Below, piece by piece: positions 31,472 to 40,271 of a stretch of DNA of 64,000 nucleotides. A program made the translations under genes and the position numbers. The notes beneath the pieces were generated by a model. The model was not told the DNA's origin. It searched no databases and saw nothing but the letters and a program-made list of their open reading frames with translations. Within the stretch, counting starts at the first letter, position 1. Each line of letters starts with the position of its first letter. This stretch comes from Gemella haemolysans (lineage in GTDB: Bacteria > Bacillota > Bacilli > Staphylococcales > Gemellaceae): assembly GCF_001553035.1 (NCBI RefSeq), contig NZ_KQ959924.1:1-64000 (forward strand), given 5' to 3'.

Positions 31472-32389
31472 ATGCCAATATGTATTCAAAATGAATTACC
31501 GGTAAAGAATAAATTATTAGAAGAAGGAGTAGTCGTAATAGAAGAGAATAGAGCTAAAAATCAAGATATACGACCGTTAAAAATTTTAATTTTAAATCTA
31601 ATGCCCAAAAAAGAAGAAACTGAGCGTCAATTACTAAGACTTTTAGGAAACTCTCCGCTTCAAATTACAGTAGAATTTCTTCATACGACAAGTCATATTG
31701 CAAAAAACACAGCGCAGTCTTACTTAGAGAAATTCTATAAAACATTTGATGAAGTGAAAGATAAATACTATGATGGACTTATTATTACAGGTGCTCCTAT
31801 TGAACAACTAGAATTTGAAGATGTAAATTATTGGGGAGAACTGAATAGCATTTTTGAATGGAGTAAGACTCATGTCTTTTCAACATTAAATATTTGCTGG
31901 GCAGCTCAGGCTAGTTTATACTATCATTTTGGTGTCAAAAAAGAACAAGTTGCTGATAAGATATTTGGAGTTTTTGAACATGATGTTCTTATAGAAAATC
32001 ATACATTAACACGAGGATTTACAGATACTTTTTTAGCTCCTCATTCTAGACACACTAAAATAGAAGAAGAGAAACTACCTACTATTTCTGAACTTGATGT
32101 ATTAGCGAAATCAGAAGAGGTTGGGACATTAATCGCTGCAACTAAAGATCTTAGAAAGATTTTTGTAACGGGGCATATTGAATATGATGCTGATACACTT
32201 CATAACGAATATGTACGTGATAAGAATAGTAATCTTCCAATCGAAGTTCCTGTGAATTATTATCCAGGAAATGATGATACGAAGGCACCAAAAAATAGAT
32301 GGCGCGGAGTAGCTTACTTATTCTATCACAACTGGTTAAACCAAGTTTATCAACAAACACCATATGATTTAACAGAGTTAGGAAAATAA
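31472..32389 (+). CDS. metA: Homoserine O-acetyltransferase, MetA type
   Basis: 305-aa MetA-fold acyltransferase activating homoserine for methionine synthesis. The nucleophile Cys is in NICWAAQA (~C142) and His/Glu are in VTGHIEYDADTL (~235/237). Residue 111 is Glu (TGAPIE). In characterised MetA proteins Glu111 marks acetyl-CoA use and Gly111 succinyl-CoA, so acetyl transfer is predicted despite the historical succinyltransferase name. It is controlled by the Met T-box. It is not clustered with later methionine genes here. Confidence 0.93.
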   Translation: MPICIQNELPVKNKLLEEGVVVIEENRAKNQDIRPLKILILNLMPKKEETERQLLRLLGNSPLQITVEFLHTTSHIAKNTAQSYLEKFYKTFDEVKDKYYDGLIITGAPIEQLEFEDVNYWGELNSIFEWSKTHVFSTLNICWAAQASLYYHFGVKKEQVADKIFGVFEHDVLIENHTLTRGFTDTFLAPHSRHTKIEEEKLPTISELDVLAKSEEVGTLIAATKDLRKIFVTGHIEYDADTLHNEYVRDKNSNLPIEVPVNYYPGNDDTKAPKNRWRGVAYLFYHNWLNQVYQQTPYDLTELGK

Positions 32390-32393
32390 AAAC

Positions 32394-32437
32394 AATAGAC
32401 TTTACAGATATGCTTAAAACATATTGTAAAGTCTATT
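32394..32437. terminator. Bidirectional terminator between metA and tatA
   Basis: 13-base perfect outer stem (32394-32406 / 32425-32437) with an inner ATATG/CATAT helix and T-rich tails on both strands, serving the convergent metA and tatA transcripts. Confidence 0.9.
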
Positions 32438-32442
32438 TTTAA

Positions 32443-32634
32443 TTATCTTTTTTTTTCGTCTTTTTTATCTGAGTTTTCCTCTTCTGTTAATCCCGAAATT
32501 GATTTTTTAAATGATGTGAACATTTTTCCGATTGATTCTCCAAGTTCAGGTAGACGTTTAGGACCAAAGATTATTAGAGCAGCTATAATAAGTACTATAA
32601 CTCCAGGAGCTCCTATATCACGTAAAAATCCCAT
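32443..32634 (-). CDS. tatA: Sec-independent translocase subunit TatA
   Basis: 63 aa. One N-terminal membrane helix (residues ~8-23) leads through the FGPKRLPELG hinge into an amphipathic helix and a charged tail, the TatA layout. Many TatC molecules pair with TatA-type proteins alone in Gram-positives (minimal TatAC). It shares one base with the tatC stop. It is the last gene of efeO-efeB-efeU-tatC-tatA. Confidence 0.95.
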   Translation of the reverse strand: MGFLRDIGAPGVIVLIIAALIIFGPKRLPELGESIGKMFTSFKKSISGLTEEENSDKKDEKKR

Positions 32635-33347
32635 TACTTTTCACCTCTTTTGTTGTAAATATACTTGCTAATAATAATGCTAATTTCATAAATTAAAATT
32701 AATGGTATTGACATAACGATATCACTAATAAAGTCAGCAGGTGTAATGACTACTGCTATTACAATTAGTATAAAATATGCATATCTTCTATTTCTAGTTA
32801 AGAAGTTAGGTGTTAGTATACCTAATGATGTTAGGAATGCAACTATAACGGGGAACTCAAAAAGTATTGCTATCGGTATTGTCGTATTAATGACAAATGA
32901 TAAGTAATTTTGAGCTGTTAATTGAGTGTTGAATAAATCATCCCCGATAGAAAGAAGCACGTTTAAGATAGCAGGAGTTACTAGAAAGAACCCGAAAGCT
33001 AATCCTACTGAAAAACAAATGAATACCGCCGGTATATAGACTAATAATGCACGAGCTTCTCTTTCTTCTAATGCAGGTTTTATAAATGCCCAGATTTGAT
33101 AACAAATAAATGGTATCGAAAATGTGAAGGCACAAAGTCCTGCAAGAGTTAGATATATCCATAGTATATCATTAGGTCCAAGAACAATCAATTTATTATT
33201 AAAATTACTAGTTAAAAATTTATAAATATCCGTTGACCATAATAAACTTACTATGAAAGAGACAATAAAAAACACAAGGCTTAGTATTAGTCTCTTTCTA
33301 AGTTCGGTTAGATGATCCACGGTAGAAACTTTATCTCCATATTTCAT
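32634..33347 (-). CDS. tatC: Sec-independent translocase subunit TatC
   Basis: 237-aa polytopic membrane protein with the N-terminal VDHLTELRKRL signature that recognises twin-arginine signals, the conserved FEFPVIVAFL segment and six hydrophobic stretches. It follows efeU by 10 nt. The Tat pair travels with efeB, whose product carries a twin-arginine signal, so EfeB is the evident cargo. Confidence 0.95.
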   Translation of the reverse strand: MKYGDKVSTVDHLTELRKRLILSLVFFIVSFIVSLLWSTDIYKFLTSNFNNKLIVLGPNDILWIYLTLAGLCAFTFSIPFICYQIWAFIKPALEEREARALLVYIPAVFICFSVGLAFGFFLVTPAILNVLLSIGDDLFNTQLTAQNYLSFVINTTIPIAILFEFPVIVAFLTSLGILTPNFLTRNRRYAYFILIVIAVVITPADFISDIVMSIPLILIYEISIIISKYIYNKRGEK

Positions 33348-33357
33348 CGTTAGTTAC

Positions 33358-35055
33358 CTATTTATTTTTAGATTTTTCATAGAATATACTAATGGCTACA
33401 ACAATGATATAAATGAGTTGAGCTATTATTACTTCAAAACTAGGATAGATTCCTAAAATTTCGATGGTAGGTAAGTAGTCTATAATGTTATTTGATAGCA
33501 TATCAGTTATTTGTAAAGCATGTATACTTACTCCAAGCATTTTGAATCCTAGAATGTATATTAACCAAGATAGAACTAGGAATACTTTGCTAATTGGTAA
33601 TTTTCCAGAAGCTTTAACCATAATTATACCGATGATTATTAAAGCGACAATAGCAAGAGCTATCCCAATTAGTAAGTTACTTGTAGAAATTAATGGCATA
33701 ATACCAGCATAGAATAAAATAGTTTCTGCACCTTCGCGGAATACTGCTAGGAAGCTAAGTGTGAACATAGATATAAAGCTTCCAGTAGAAAGTACTAGAT
33801 TTAACTTTGTATCCATATATTTCTTCCATGCTTTAACAGAACTTTTACTATGTAGCCAGATTCCAATACCTATCATCATAATTACTGCAAAGATACCAAC
33901 AACACCTTCGATGATTTCACGGTTAGTACCAGATGATAGAGCAGGGAATGAGTATTTTAAAATAACGGCTGCAAGTATACTAGAAAAAATACCTACTAAG
34001 GCACCCGCATAAATCCAGATTAACCCTTTTTTCTGTTTAGCAGCTTTTAATGCACTTGCTAGAGATAAGACGATAATTAATGCTTCAACACCTTCACGAA
34101 GTAAGATCAGCATAGAATCTAGTGCAGTATAGTTAGATTTCGTATCGATTTTTTTTAGCTCTGTAATTAAGTTTTTAAGTTGTTCTTGATATTTTTGTTC
34201 ACTACCTTTAACCATAATTATAGGAGTTTCGCTTTCTACTTTTGTATATAGTGAAGCGTTTCGTGTTCGAACTTCTCCTTCTATAATAGGCCAAACTTCT
34301 ATGAATTTCTTCATTTTCTGTGAACCTTGTGCATTATTTCCATCTTTAAAAGCTGCAAGGCTATCTTCAAGAAGTTTTATTCCTTGCTCAAGTGTTTTAA
34401 CTTCTGAATTTTGTTCTAGCTTTTTCCCAGCAAGGAAATCATCTAGATAAGTTTTTAGATCAGTTAAATATAATTTTGTAGTTTGATAGTCATAAGGTTC
34501 AACTTCCATAGAACTACGTAGAAATGACATTGTTGTTTCTACTTTTCCATAGTAAGCAGGTTCAAGTGTTCTTACGATACCTTCATTGCGCACCCAAGCA
34601 GCATTGTACTTAACATATTCTGCTTTCATAGTTTCAACATCTTTAGTGTCGATAGCTTTTTCTAATTTATCAAATACAGGGTAAAGTTTCGTTTTAAAAG
34701 TTTTTTTCTCGGCTTCAACGTCTAAAGGGTTTTGTTCATTTTCAAAAGCGAGTAGCGCTGTTGATAATTCCCTAAGTTGTTCTTCATTAATATCATTTGA
34801 TTTTAATGTTTGTTTAACTTTTCTTCCAGCTTCAGAATCTGAATTTTTTGTTGCTTCAAATTCTGTTTTAAATTCTTCAATTAATTTTTTAGCTTTGTCT
34901 TGTTCATTATTATTTATTGCAGTATTAGCATCGGTAATTTTTATAAAAAGATTACTGTATGATTCTTTTGCTACAATAGTTTTTAAAAATGGAGAACTAA
35001 AACTGAAAAGAACGATAAAAGCTAAAATTATTTTAGTCAAATAGTTTTTTGCCAA
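33358..35055 (-). CDS. efeU: Iron permease EfeU/FepC, FTR1 family
   Basis: 565-aa protein with an N-terminal hydrophobic signal segment (~5-25), a long extracytoplasmic helical region (~30-300) and a C-terminal seven-helix FTR1 permease. The permease carries two REGxE iron motifs, LLREGVEALIIVL and VFREGAETILFYAG. I start at the TTG at 35055 because AAGGAGGGAG lies just upstream; a TTG at 35091 would make that site coding. The start overlaps the efeB end by 23 nt. It transports iron delivered by EfeO/EfeB. Confidence 0.92.
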   Translation of the reverse strand: MAKNYLTKIILAFIVLFSFSSPFLKTIVAKESYSNLFIKITDANTAINNNEQDKAKKLIEEFKTEFEATKNSDSEAGRKVKQTLKSNDINEEQLRELSTALLAFENEQNPLDVEAEKKTFKTKLYPVFDKLEKAIDTKDVETMKAEYVKYNAAWVRNEGIVRTLEPAYYGKVETTMSFLRSSMEVEPYDYQTTKLYLTDLKTYLDDFLAGKKLEQNSEVKTLEQGIKLLEDSLAAFKDGNNAQGSQKMKKFIEVWPIIEGEVRTRNASLYTKVESETPIIMVKGSEQKYQEQLKNLITELKKIDTKSNYTALDSMLILLREGVEALIIVLSLASALKAAKQKKGLIWIYAGALVGIFSSILAAVILKYSFPALSSGTNREIIEGVVGIFAVIMMIGIGIWLHSKSSVKAWKKYMDTKLNLVLSTGSFISMFTLSFLAVFREGAETILFYAGIMPLISTSNLLIGIALAIVALIIIGIIMVKASGKLPISKVFLVLSWLIYILGFKMLGVSIHALQITDMLSNNIIDYLPTIEILGIYPSFEVIIAQLIYIIVVAISIFYEKSKNK

Positions 35056-36268
35056 TATATTCTCCCTCCTTAATTCCTCCAAAACATGCAAATAGACCGC
35101 TACCGATATGAGTTATATATTCATTCATCTTATCTTCGTTTCCTAGACTATTCTGGATAGTTATAAATTGTTTTGGATCTTTTTGGAATGAGATAAATAG
35201 TAGCCCAGAGTCGAATTGTCCTGTAGTTTCATTTATACCGTCTGAATAAGAATAAGAACGCCTTAATAATTCTACTCCAGGTTTATGTGCTAAGTGGACG
35301 TGAGAAGTTACAGGAATTAAAGGTTTCCCATCTGGACCTTTTTTATTAAGATCAATTGGGGCGAACTCGTCAGTTTCTCCGAAAGGAGCACCACTATCTT
35401 TATATCTTCCGAAGGTATTTTCCTGTTCATTTAAACTTGTTCTATCCCATGTCTCAAGGTGCATTTGTATACGTCTTACAGCCATATAGCTACCATCTTT
35501 CATCCAGTTATCTTTATCGCACCATACAATTTTATCAAATTGGTCTTCTTTAGTTGCATTGGCAGTACCGTCTTTAAATCCGAAAAGGTTACGTGGTGTT
35601 TCAAGACGATTACCAATAGCGGCAAAACCAGATTGGCTCCACTTCATAGTTACAGTAGAACGAGCTTTTCTAACTAGGTTACGTACTGCATGGAAGGCTA
35701 CCTGTTCATCATCTGCGCATGCTTGAATACAAATGTCCCCACCCGTATATTTTTCTTTTAATTGTTCTCTAGCAAAAGGAGGTAAGTCTTTAAATTCTTC
35801 AAGACTTTTATTCTCTAAGTTCATTTTTTTTAAGAAACTTGGACTAACCCCAAATGTCAGAGTTAAACGATAGGGATTTAACCCTACCGTTTCTCCAGTA
35901 TCTTTTGGTGGTAAATAATGGTTTTTAAGGGCGGGTTCAACTAGTTCACCGTTCATTAATTTTTCACTATATTTAGTCCATTCCTTAAACATGTCGATTA
36001 CATCATCACGCTTAGTCGAGTGTAAATCTAGTACGACAAAATAAACACATTTTTGCATAAGAGTAGTAATTCCAGCTTGGTGTTTTCCATAGAATGTAAT
36101 TTTTTCTTCTCCGTCAGCTATAGCTCGGTTATTCTCAGCTTTGTTTGCGAAAAATCCACCAAGGGCAGAAGCTCCAACAACCGCACCTGCTCCAGTCATT
36201 CCTGCTTTTTTTAGGAAATCACGTCTTGTTATTTTTTTGTCAATCCATTTTTTACCAGATTCTTCCAT
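35033..36268 (-). CDS. efeB: Tat-exported Dyp-type haem peroxidase EfeB/FepB
   Basis: 411 aa. The N-terminus holds a twin-arginine signal (ITRRDFLKKAGMTGAGAVVG, then a hydrophobic stretch). The body is a Dyp-type peroxidase with the haem-pocket motif FGFKDGTAN and a later His in VHLAHKPG. In the EfeUOB system it binds haem and is thought to oxidise ferrous iron or release haem iron outside the membrane. It follows efeO by one base and precedes efeU with overlap. Confidence 0.95.
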   Translation of the reverse strand: MEESGKKWIDKKITRRDFLKKAGMTGAGAVVGASALGGFFANKAENNRAIADGEEKITFYGKHQAGITTLMQKCVYFVVLDLHSTKRDDVIDMFKEWTKYSEKLMNGELVEPALKNHYLPPKDTGETVGLNPYRLTLTFGVSPSFLKKMNLENKSLEEFKDLPPFAREQLKEKYTGGDICIQACADDEQVAFHAVRNLVRKARSTVTMKWSQSGFAAIGNRLETPRNLFGFKDGTANATKEDQFDKIVWCDKDNWMKDGSYMAVRRIQMHLETWDRTSLNEQENTFGRYKDSGAPFGETDEFAPIDLNKKGPDGKPLIPVTSHVHLAHKPGVELLRRSYSYSDGINETTGQFDSGLLFISFQKDPKQFITIQNSLGNEDKMNEYITHIGSGLFACFGGIKEGEYIGKKLFD

Positions 36269-36269
36269 A

Positions 36270-37148
36270 TTACTTAGCCTCTTCGTCTAAAATTACACCC
36301 ATTTGAGAAAGTGGTTCTCCTAATTTTGTTACTGCTTCAGAAAGTTCTTTAGTGTTTTCTTTTGTTAGGTCAGTATATAGTTTGTAGTGCTTTTCATCAG
36401 TTTTATATTTGTCTAATAATCCATTAATTGTAGCAAATTTTTCAGTTAAATCCTTAGCTAATTTACTATCTTTTTTCTCGATTAAAGGTTTGAAAATTTT
36501 AAAGATTTCTTCAGCACCTTCGATGTTAGCTTTAAAGTCGTATAGGTCAGTGTGAGAGTAAATTTCTTCTTCTCCTGTGATTTTTTGTGTTGCAACTTCG
36601 TTAAGTAAGTCAACAGCTCCAGTTACCATTAAATCAGGAGTAACTTCAACAGTAGCGACTTTAGCTTTTAATTCTTTAATGTCTTTTACTAACTGGTCTG
36701 CGTATTCTTCAGTACCTTTAGTAGTATTTTGTTCCCACATAATTTTTTCGATTCTGTGGAATCCACGCCATCCTTCTTCTGTTTTATTTTCTTCTAAGTA
36801 GTCAGCAAGACGGAAGTCGATATTTACATCAAGTTCACCAAAACTTTCCGCGATTGGCTCTGAACGTTCATAAGCCATACGAATTACTGGGTATTGTTTC
36901 TTAGCTTCTTCAAGATTTCCAGCTTTAATAGTTTCAGCGAATTTTTCAGTATCTTTAAGTAGAGTATCTACTTGGTTTTCTACGAATTTTTTATAAAGGT
37001 CAGTAGCTTGTTTAAGTTGTTCTTTTGTACCTTTAGATGTATCAACTTGAGCAGTTTTGCTTTCTTCTTTTTTATCAGTTTTAGCAGCACATCCGCTAAT
37101 AACGATAGTACCAGCCATTAGGGCCATAAATAATTTATTTTTCTTCAT
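36270..37148 (-). CDS. efeO: Iron-binding lipoprotein EfeO/FepA (M75 imelysin-like)
   Basis: 292 aa. The lipoprotein signal has the lipobox ISGC (Cys ~20), followed by a charged linker and an all-helical M75 domain containing the metal motif HRIE (GFHRIEKIMW, about residues 129-138). It lacks an N-terminal cupredoxin domain, so it is the EfeM-like short form. First gene of the operon, right behind a Fur-box promoter; expression should rise in low iron. Confidence 0.93.
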   Translation of the reverse strand: MKKNKLFMALMAGTIVISGCAAKTDKKEESKTAQVDTSKGTKEQLKQATDLYKKFVENQVDTLLKDTEKFAETIKAGNLEEAKKQYPVIRMAYERSEPIAESFGELDVNIDFRLADYLEENKTEEGWRGFHRIEKIMWEQNTTKGTEEYADQLVKDIKELKAKVATVEVTPDLMVTGAVDLLNEVATQKITGEEEIYSHTDLYDFKANIEGAEEIFKIFKPLIEKKDSKLAKDLTEKFATINGLLDKYKTDEKHYKLYTDLTKENTKELSEAVTKLGEPLSQMGVILDEEAK

Positions 37149-37186
37149 TAATAAATATACTCACTTTCATGTTTTATCTACTATAA

Positions 37187-37215
37187 ATTATAATCATTAT
37201 CAGTTAGAAAGTAAA
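37187..37215 (-). promoter_or_regulatory. Promoter and Fur box of the efe-tat operon
   Basis: Minus strand TTTACT (37210-37215), 17-nt spacer, TATAAT (37187-37192). A Fur box TGATAATGATTATAA (minus strand, 37188-37202) matches the Bacillus 7-1-7 consensus TGATAATNATTATCA at all but one base and covers the -10, so Fur binding would block polymerase. The rest of the spacer to 37407 holds no clear gene. Confidence 0.85.
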
Positions 37216-37407
37216 GTGATAAGAAACAAATTGATACAAAAAGAAAAGTTTTATATGGTGAATAAAATTGTTTTAAGAAAACTAAATAAAAGCATTTTCT
37301 CTTTTGTGCATCAGATAAAATTTAAAATAAAAGATGTTTCAGTGTTTAGTTTATAAAAATATATTTATGTTATATAATAGTTAAGTGGGAAATTAGAAAT
37401 TAATTGA

Positions 37408-37436
37408 TTGAAAGTGGAAAATGTTTTGTGTATAAT
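37408..37436 (+). promoter_or_regulatory. Promoter of pnuC
   Basis: TTGAAA (37408-37413), 17-nt spacer, TATAAT (37431-37436); predicted start near 37443. Confidence 0.75.
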
Positions 37437-37442
37437 GAAAGT

Positions 37443-37530
37443 AGATTTTTAGTAAGCGTCATAAAAAAGCTACTAAGAACCTAAAAAATTAAGGTTACAT
37501 TAACTTAATGTGATACATTTAAAAAGGAAT
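37443..37530 (+). promoter_or_regulatory. Structured leader of pnuC, riboswitch candidate
   Basis: The ~98-nt leader can form three hairpins: TTAGTA(A)GC / GCTACTAA (37450-37458 / 37470-37477), AACCT/AGGTT (37480-37484 / 37494-37498) and ACATTA/TAATGT (about 37499-37512). PnuC genes of several Firmicutes are controlled by NAD+-II (pnuC-motif) riboswitches, so that class is the first thing to test. I could not match the consensus by eye. Confidence 0.4.
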
Positions 37531-37540
37531 AAAAGGCTTT

Positions 37541-38242
37541 ATGAAACAAAAATTAAAAATATTCGCAACATCAAAATGGTTTGATTTACTAGGGGTTGTT
37601 TTAGTAATTAGTATTGCTATTGCATCAGGTTATTTAGCAACGAGATTAGATAAATTCGTTGATTGGGGTCCATGGACTGCACTTGTACCATTTGGACTTA
37701 TTTCTGTAATTAATGTTGGTATCTCAATGCTATCTACAAGATTCACAGGAAAATTAAGTAAACTTGGTAACTACTTAGGTATTATTAATGCCGTATTATC
37801 AGGAGTTATTGATTATATCCTGGGTAACAAAGCTGCGATTATCACATACCCTGTAACATTTTTAATCTATTTGGGTGCGATCTATGTATGGAATAAATCT
37901 ACAGATAAACCAAATACAATGTCAAAAGCAAAATTATATACAGTTTTAACAGCAATTGCGATTCTTTCATTTGTATTCTCATATGCAACAAACTACATTG
38001 GATATCATGGTAAGATGAGTACTCTTGCATATATAACTACAATTGCATTTGCATTCTCATTAATGGGTAATGGATTAAATACATTTAAGCTAACTACACA
38101 ATGGCCATTCTGGTTACTGTATAATATTGTTCAACTTACAAAAGCAGTAGTTCAAGGAAACTTCGCTAACGTTGGTAAATATATCTTTTACATCATTAAT
38201 AGTGTTGGAGCATTATTTGTATGGAAAGATTCTGAAAAATAA
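37541..38242 (+). CDS. pnuC: Nicotinamide riboside transporter, PnuC family
   Basis: 233 aa with about seven hydrophobic segments. The C-terminal signature TQWPFWLLYNIVQLTKAV ... GKYIFYIINSVGALFVW and the central N-x2-G-x2-N pattern (LGNYLGIINAVLSG) are typical of PnuC vitamin transporters. NR uptake for NAD synthesis is likely, but related proteins carry riboflavin or thiamine. It is monocistronic, with a structured leader and its own terminator. Confidence 0.82.
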   Translation: MKQKLKIFATSKWFDLLGVVLVISIAIASGYLATRLDKFVDWGPWTALVPFGLISVINVGISMLSTRFTGKLSKLGNYLGIINAVLSGVIDYILGNKAAIITYPVTFLIYLGAIYVWNKSTDKPNTMSKAKLYTVLTAIAILSFVFSYATNYIGYHGKMSTLAYITTIAFAFSLMGNGLNTFKLTTQWPFWLLYNIVQLTKAVVQGNFANVGKYIFYIINSVGALFVWKDSEK

Positions 38243-38264
38243 AATAAACTACAATTACAGATTT

Positions 38265-38308
38265 AAAGCTGTTGACAACTGCAAGGCGCAGGAGTCAACG
38301 GCTTTTTT
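38265..38308 (+). terminator. Terminator of pnuC
   Basis: 12-base stem (38265-38276 / 38294-38305, one wobble) with an inner CTGC/GCAG stem and six T residues. Confidence 0.9.
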
Positions 38309-38471
38309 ACGTACGAATTATAAATTAAAGTGCTCGATAAACGACTAATTAGAATCAAGTTTAAAGGTAAATATATCATGTTAATTAAATTCTAGTAAAA
38401 TATTGTTTTCTATGAGATAATAGTTTTATAAACCACATAATGGAGATATTTTATATTAGAGGAGAATATAT

Positions 38472-39410
38472 ATGAAAAAAAGTATTGCTATATTTTCGAG
38501 CATTATAGTCGCTCTTATTATTTGTACTACAGCTTACTATTTTATGTTTGGTAGTGGAAAAGATAAGAAGGTGAAAGAAGAGTATCAAAAATATGTTGAT
38601 ATGATTAATATCAGTCACGATTTCGAAGCTGGTGCAAAAGGTTTAGAAACTCTAACTACAGATGTTGCACAGAAGGTTATTCCTACTATTAAAACTGATA
38701 TTAAAGTTGCAAAAGAGGTTAGAAATACTTCTATTAGTTTAAATGATAAAAAAATTGATGAAGCAAAAGATAGTCTAGATAGAGCTAAAAAACTTGATAC
38801 AAATTCAAACTTTTCAGCAGCTATAAATTGGTTAAATGCTGACATTGAAAATTATAAGAGAGCAGAAGAAGAGATAAAAAATATTAAACTAGATGTGAAC
38901 TTTAACAAAGATCTTTCTCAAATATTAGAAAAATATAAATTCAATAATAATAGTCTAAAACAATTATTAAGTGATGTAGGTAATAAACTTTATGAAAAAG
39001 CTCAAGAAGCTGCACAAAAAGCTAAGGAACTTGCCGAAAAAGCAAGAGAGTTTGAACGTAAGAAAAAAAGATCTGATGTTGAATTGGGAGGTCCAAATCC
39101 TGCATTATTAAATGATAGTAATTCATTGCCTGCAGATGCTCAAGGAATAGGTGGAGCAACAAGTGAAGAAGGAGCGAGAAAAATGAGCTCTGACCTTGTT
39201 AATCGATATAAAGGATATCTTCTAAAAAAATATAATGGGGAATCAATTGAATGGTCTGTAAATGGTAAGAGCTTTAAACTTATTAAGGAAGATGGAAGTA
39301 AGATAACTTTTACCACTCAACCTCAGCTTTATAAAAAAGTAGGAAATAGATTGGTTTCTGGAGTTAATCTTAATAGTGAAGAAGGTTCTGAATTCCTATA
39401 CAATACATAG
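38472..39410 (+). CDS. Membrane-anchored coiled-coil protein of unknown function
   Basis: 312 aa, not recognised. Residues ~5-27 form one membrane segment, and the rest should lie outside. Residues ~30-165 are helical and charged. Residues ~178-200 (AQEAAQKAKELAEKAREFERKKK) look like a coiled coil. A Gly/Asn/Ser-rich linker at ~205-235 precedes a C-terminal domain (~240-312) rich in beta strands and lysine. The start has GAGGAG seven nt upstream. There is no LPXTG or lipobox. It stands alone between terminators. Confidence 0.6.
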   Translation: MKKSIAIFSSIIVALIICTTAYYFMFGSGKDKKVKEEYQKYVDMINISHDFEAGAKGLETLTTDVAQKVIPTIKTDIKVAKEVRNTSISLNDKKIDEAKDSLDRAKKLDTNSNFSAAINWLNADIENYKRAEEEIKNIKLDVNFNKDLSQILEKYKFNNNSLKQLLSDVGNKLYEKAQEAAQKAKELAEKAREFERKKKRSDVELGGPNPALLNDSNSLPADAQGIGGATSEEGARKMSSDLVNRYKGYLLKKYNGESIEWSVNGKSFKLIKEDGSKITFTTQPQLYKKVGNRLVSGVNLNSEEGSEFLYNT

Positions 39411-39423
39411 AATTAATAAAAAG

Positions 39424-39464
39424 ACTCAAGGTATGACATAAAGTCAATTACCTTGAGTTTTATT
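39424..39464. terminator. Bidirectional terminator
   Basis: ACTCAAGGTA (39424-39433) pairs with TACCTTGAGT (39449-39458). The tails on both strands are T-rich, serving convergent genes. Confidence 0.9.
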
Positions 39465-40199
39465 TTATATTTCTACAATATCTATATTAGCTTTTGTTTT
39501 ATAAATAACGTCTTTACGTTCAATAAGAATAGTAGCTTTTTCAGATAGTTCTGGATTTTCTTTGATTTTACTTAGTAATTCACGACTCGGGTTCATGGCT
39601 ACCGGATTTCCAACACGTCTTAACATGTTGTAATCACCATTGGTATCTCCATATGCGAAAGATTGATTAAGATCAATATTGTATTCTTCAACTAATCTAT
39701 CGATAGTTTTGTTTTTACTATCTGCGTCCCACATTGGAACTACTTCACCTGTGAATTTTTCATCTTCTATAATATATTTACTACCTATAGCTAAAAATGC
39801 ATGATGCTTTTTACCCATCGCTTCTACAAGGTAGTCAGGACTTCCTGAAATGAAGATGATAAGATGTCCATTTTTCTTGTGTTTTTCTATAATATCTCGT
39901 GTGAATTTATAGACACGATCAGCTTTAAGTTTCATTACTTGTTCAGTCGCGAAGTCAATATATTTTTTATGAAGACCTGTAATTGCTTGTACATAAGCTT
40001 CAGAAACACCGAAAAGATAGTTATCGTAGTCTTCGAATCGCTTATCCCAGTTAATGTAACTATCCTTTACACCATTTAGCCAATATTTTTCATCTACAAC
40101 TTCGTATTTTATTAATTTTTTAAAATGTTCTGTCATTAGAGAATCTCTATAAAGAGTTCCGTCAATATCAAAAAATGCTGCTATCTTTTTTTCATTCAT
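39465..40199 (-). CDS. HAD-superfamily phosphatase, IB (SerB-like) type
   Basis: 244 aa. The three HAD motifs are clear: FFDIDGTLYRDS (nucleophile Asp and acid Asp, residues ~10-21), ISGSPDYLVEAMG (motif II Ser) and SFAYGDTNGDYNMLRRVG (motif III/IV acidic pair). A helical cap at ~25-110 is typical of subclass IB. Substrate is unknown; the family includes phosphoserine phosphatase, but serine genes are not nearby. It is monocistronic, with GGAGG upstream. Confidence 0.85.
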   Translation of the reverse strand: MNEKKIAAFFDIDGTLYRDSLMTEHFKKLIKYEVVDEKYWLNGVKDSYINWDKRFEDYDNYLFGVSEAYVQAITGLHKKYIDFATEQVMKLKADRVYKFTRDIIEKHKKNGHLIIFISGSPDYLVEAMGKKHHAFLAIGSKYIIEDEKFTGEVVPMWDADSKNKTIDRLVEEYNIDLNQSFAYGDTNGDYNMLRRVGNPVAMNPSRELLSKIKENPELSEKATILIERKDVIYKTKANIDIVEI

Positions 40200-40271
40200 A
40201 TTTTATCCTCCTAATATTAAAAAATTTATTTCTATAAAGTTAAAGACGAGATTTACTCGCCTTTAACGTTA

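Noticed and set aside
37057-37356. Plus-strand ORF across the efeO promoter
   Set aside because: It runs through the efeO signal sequence and Fur box in the opposite direction and has no ribosome site or family resemblance.
37443-37540. preQ1 riboswitch upstream of pnuC
   Set aside because: The C-rich loop and A-rich tail of preQ1-I were not seen, and the downstream gene is not a queuosine gene.
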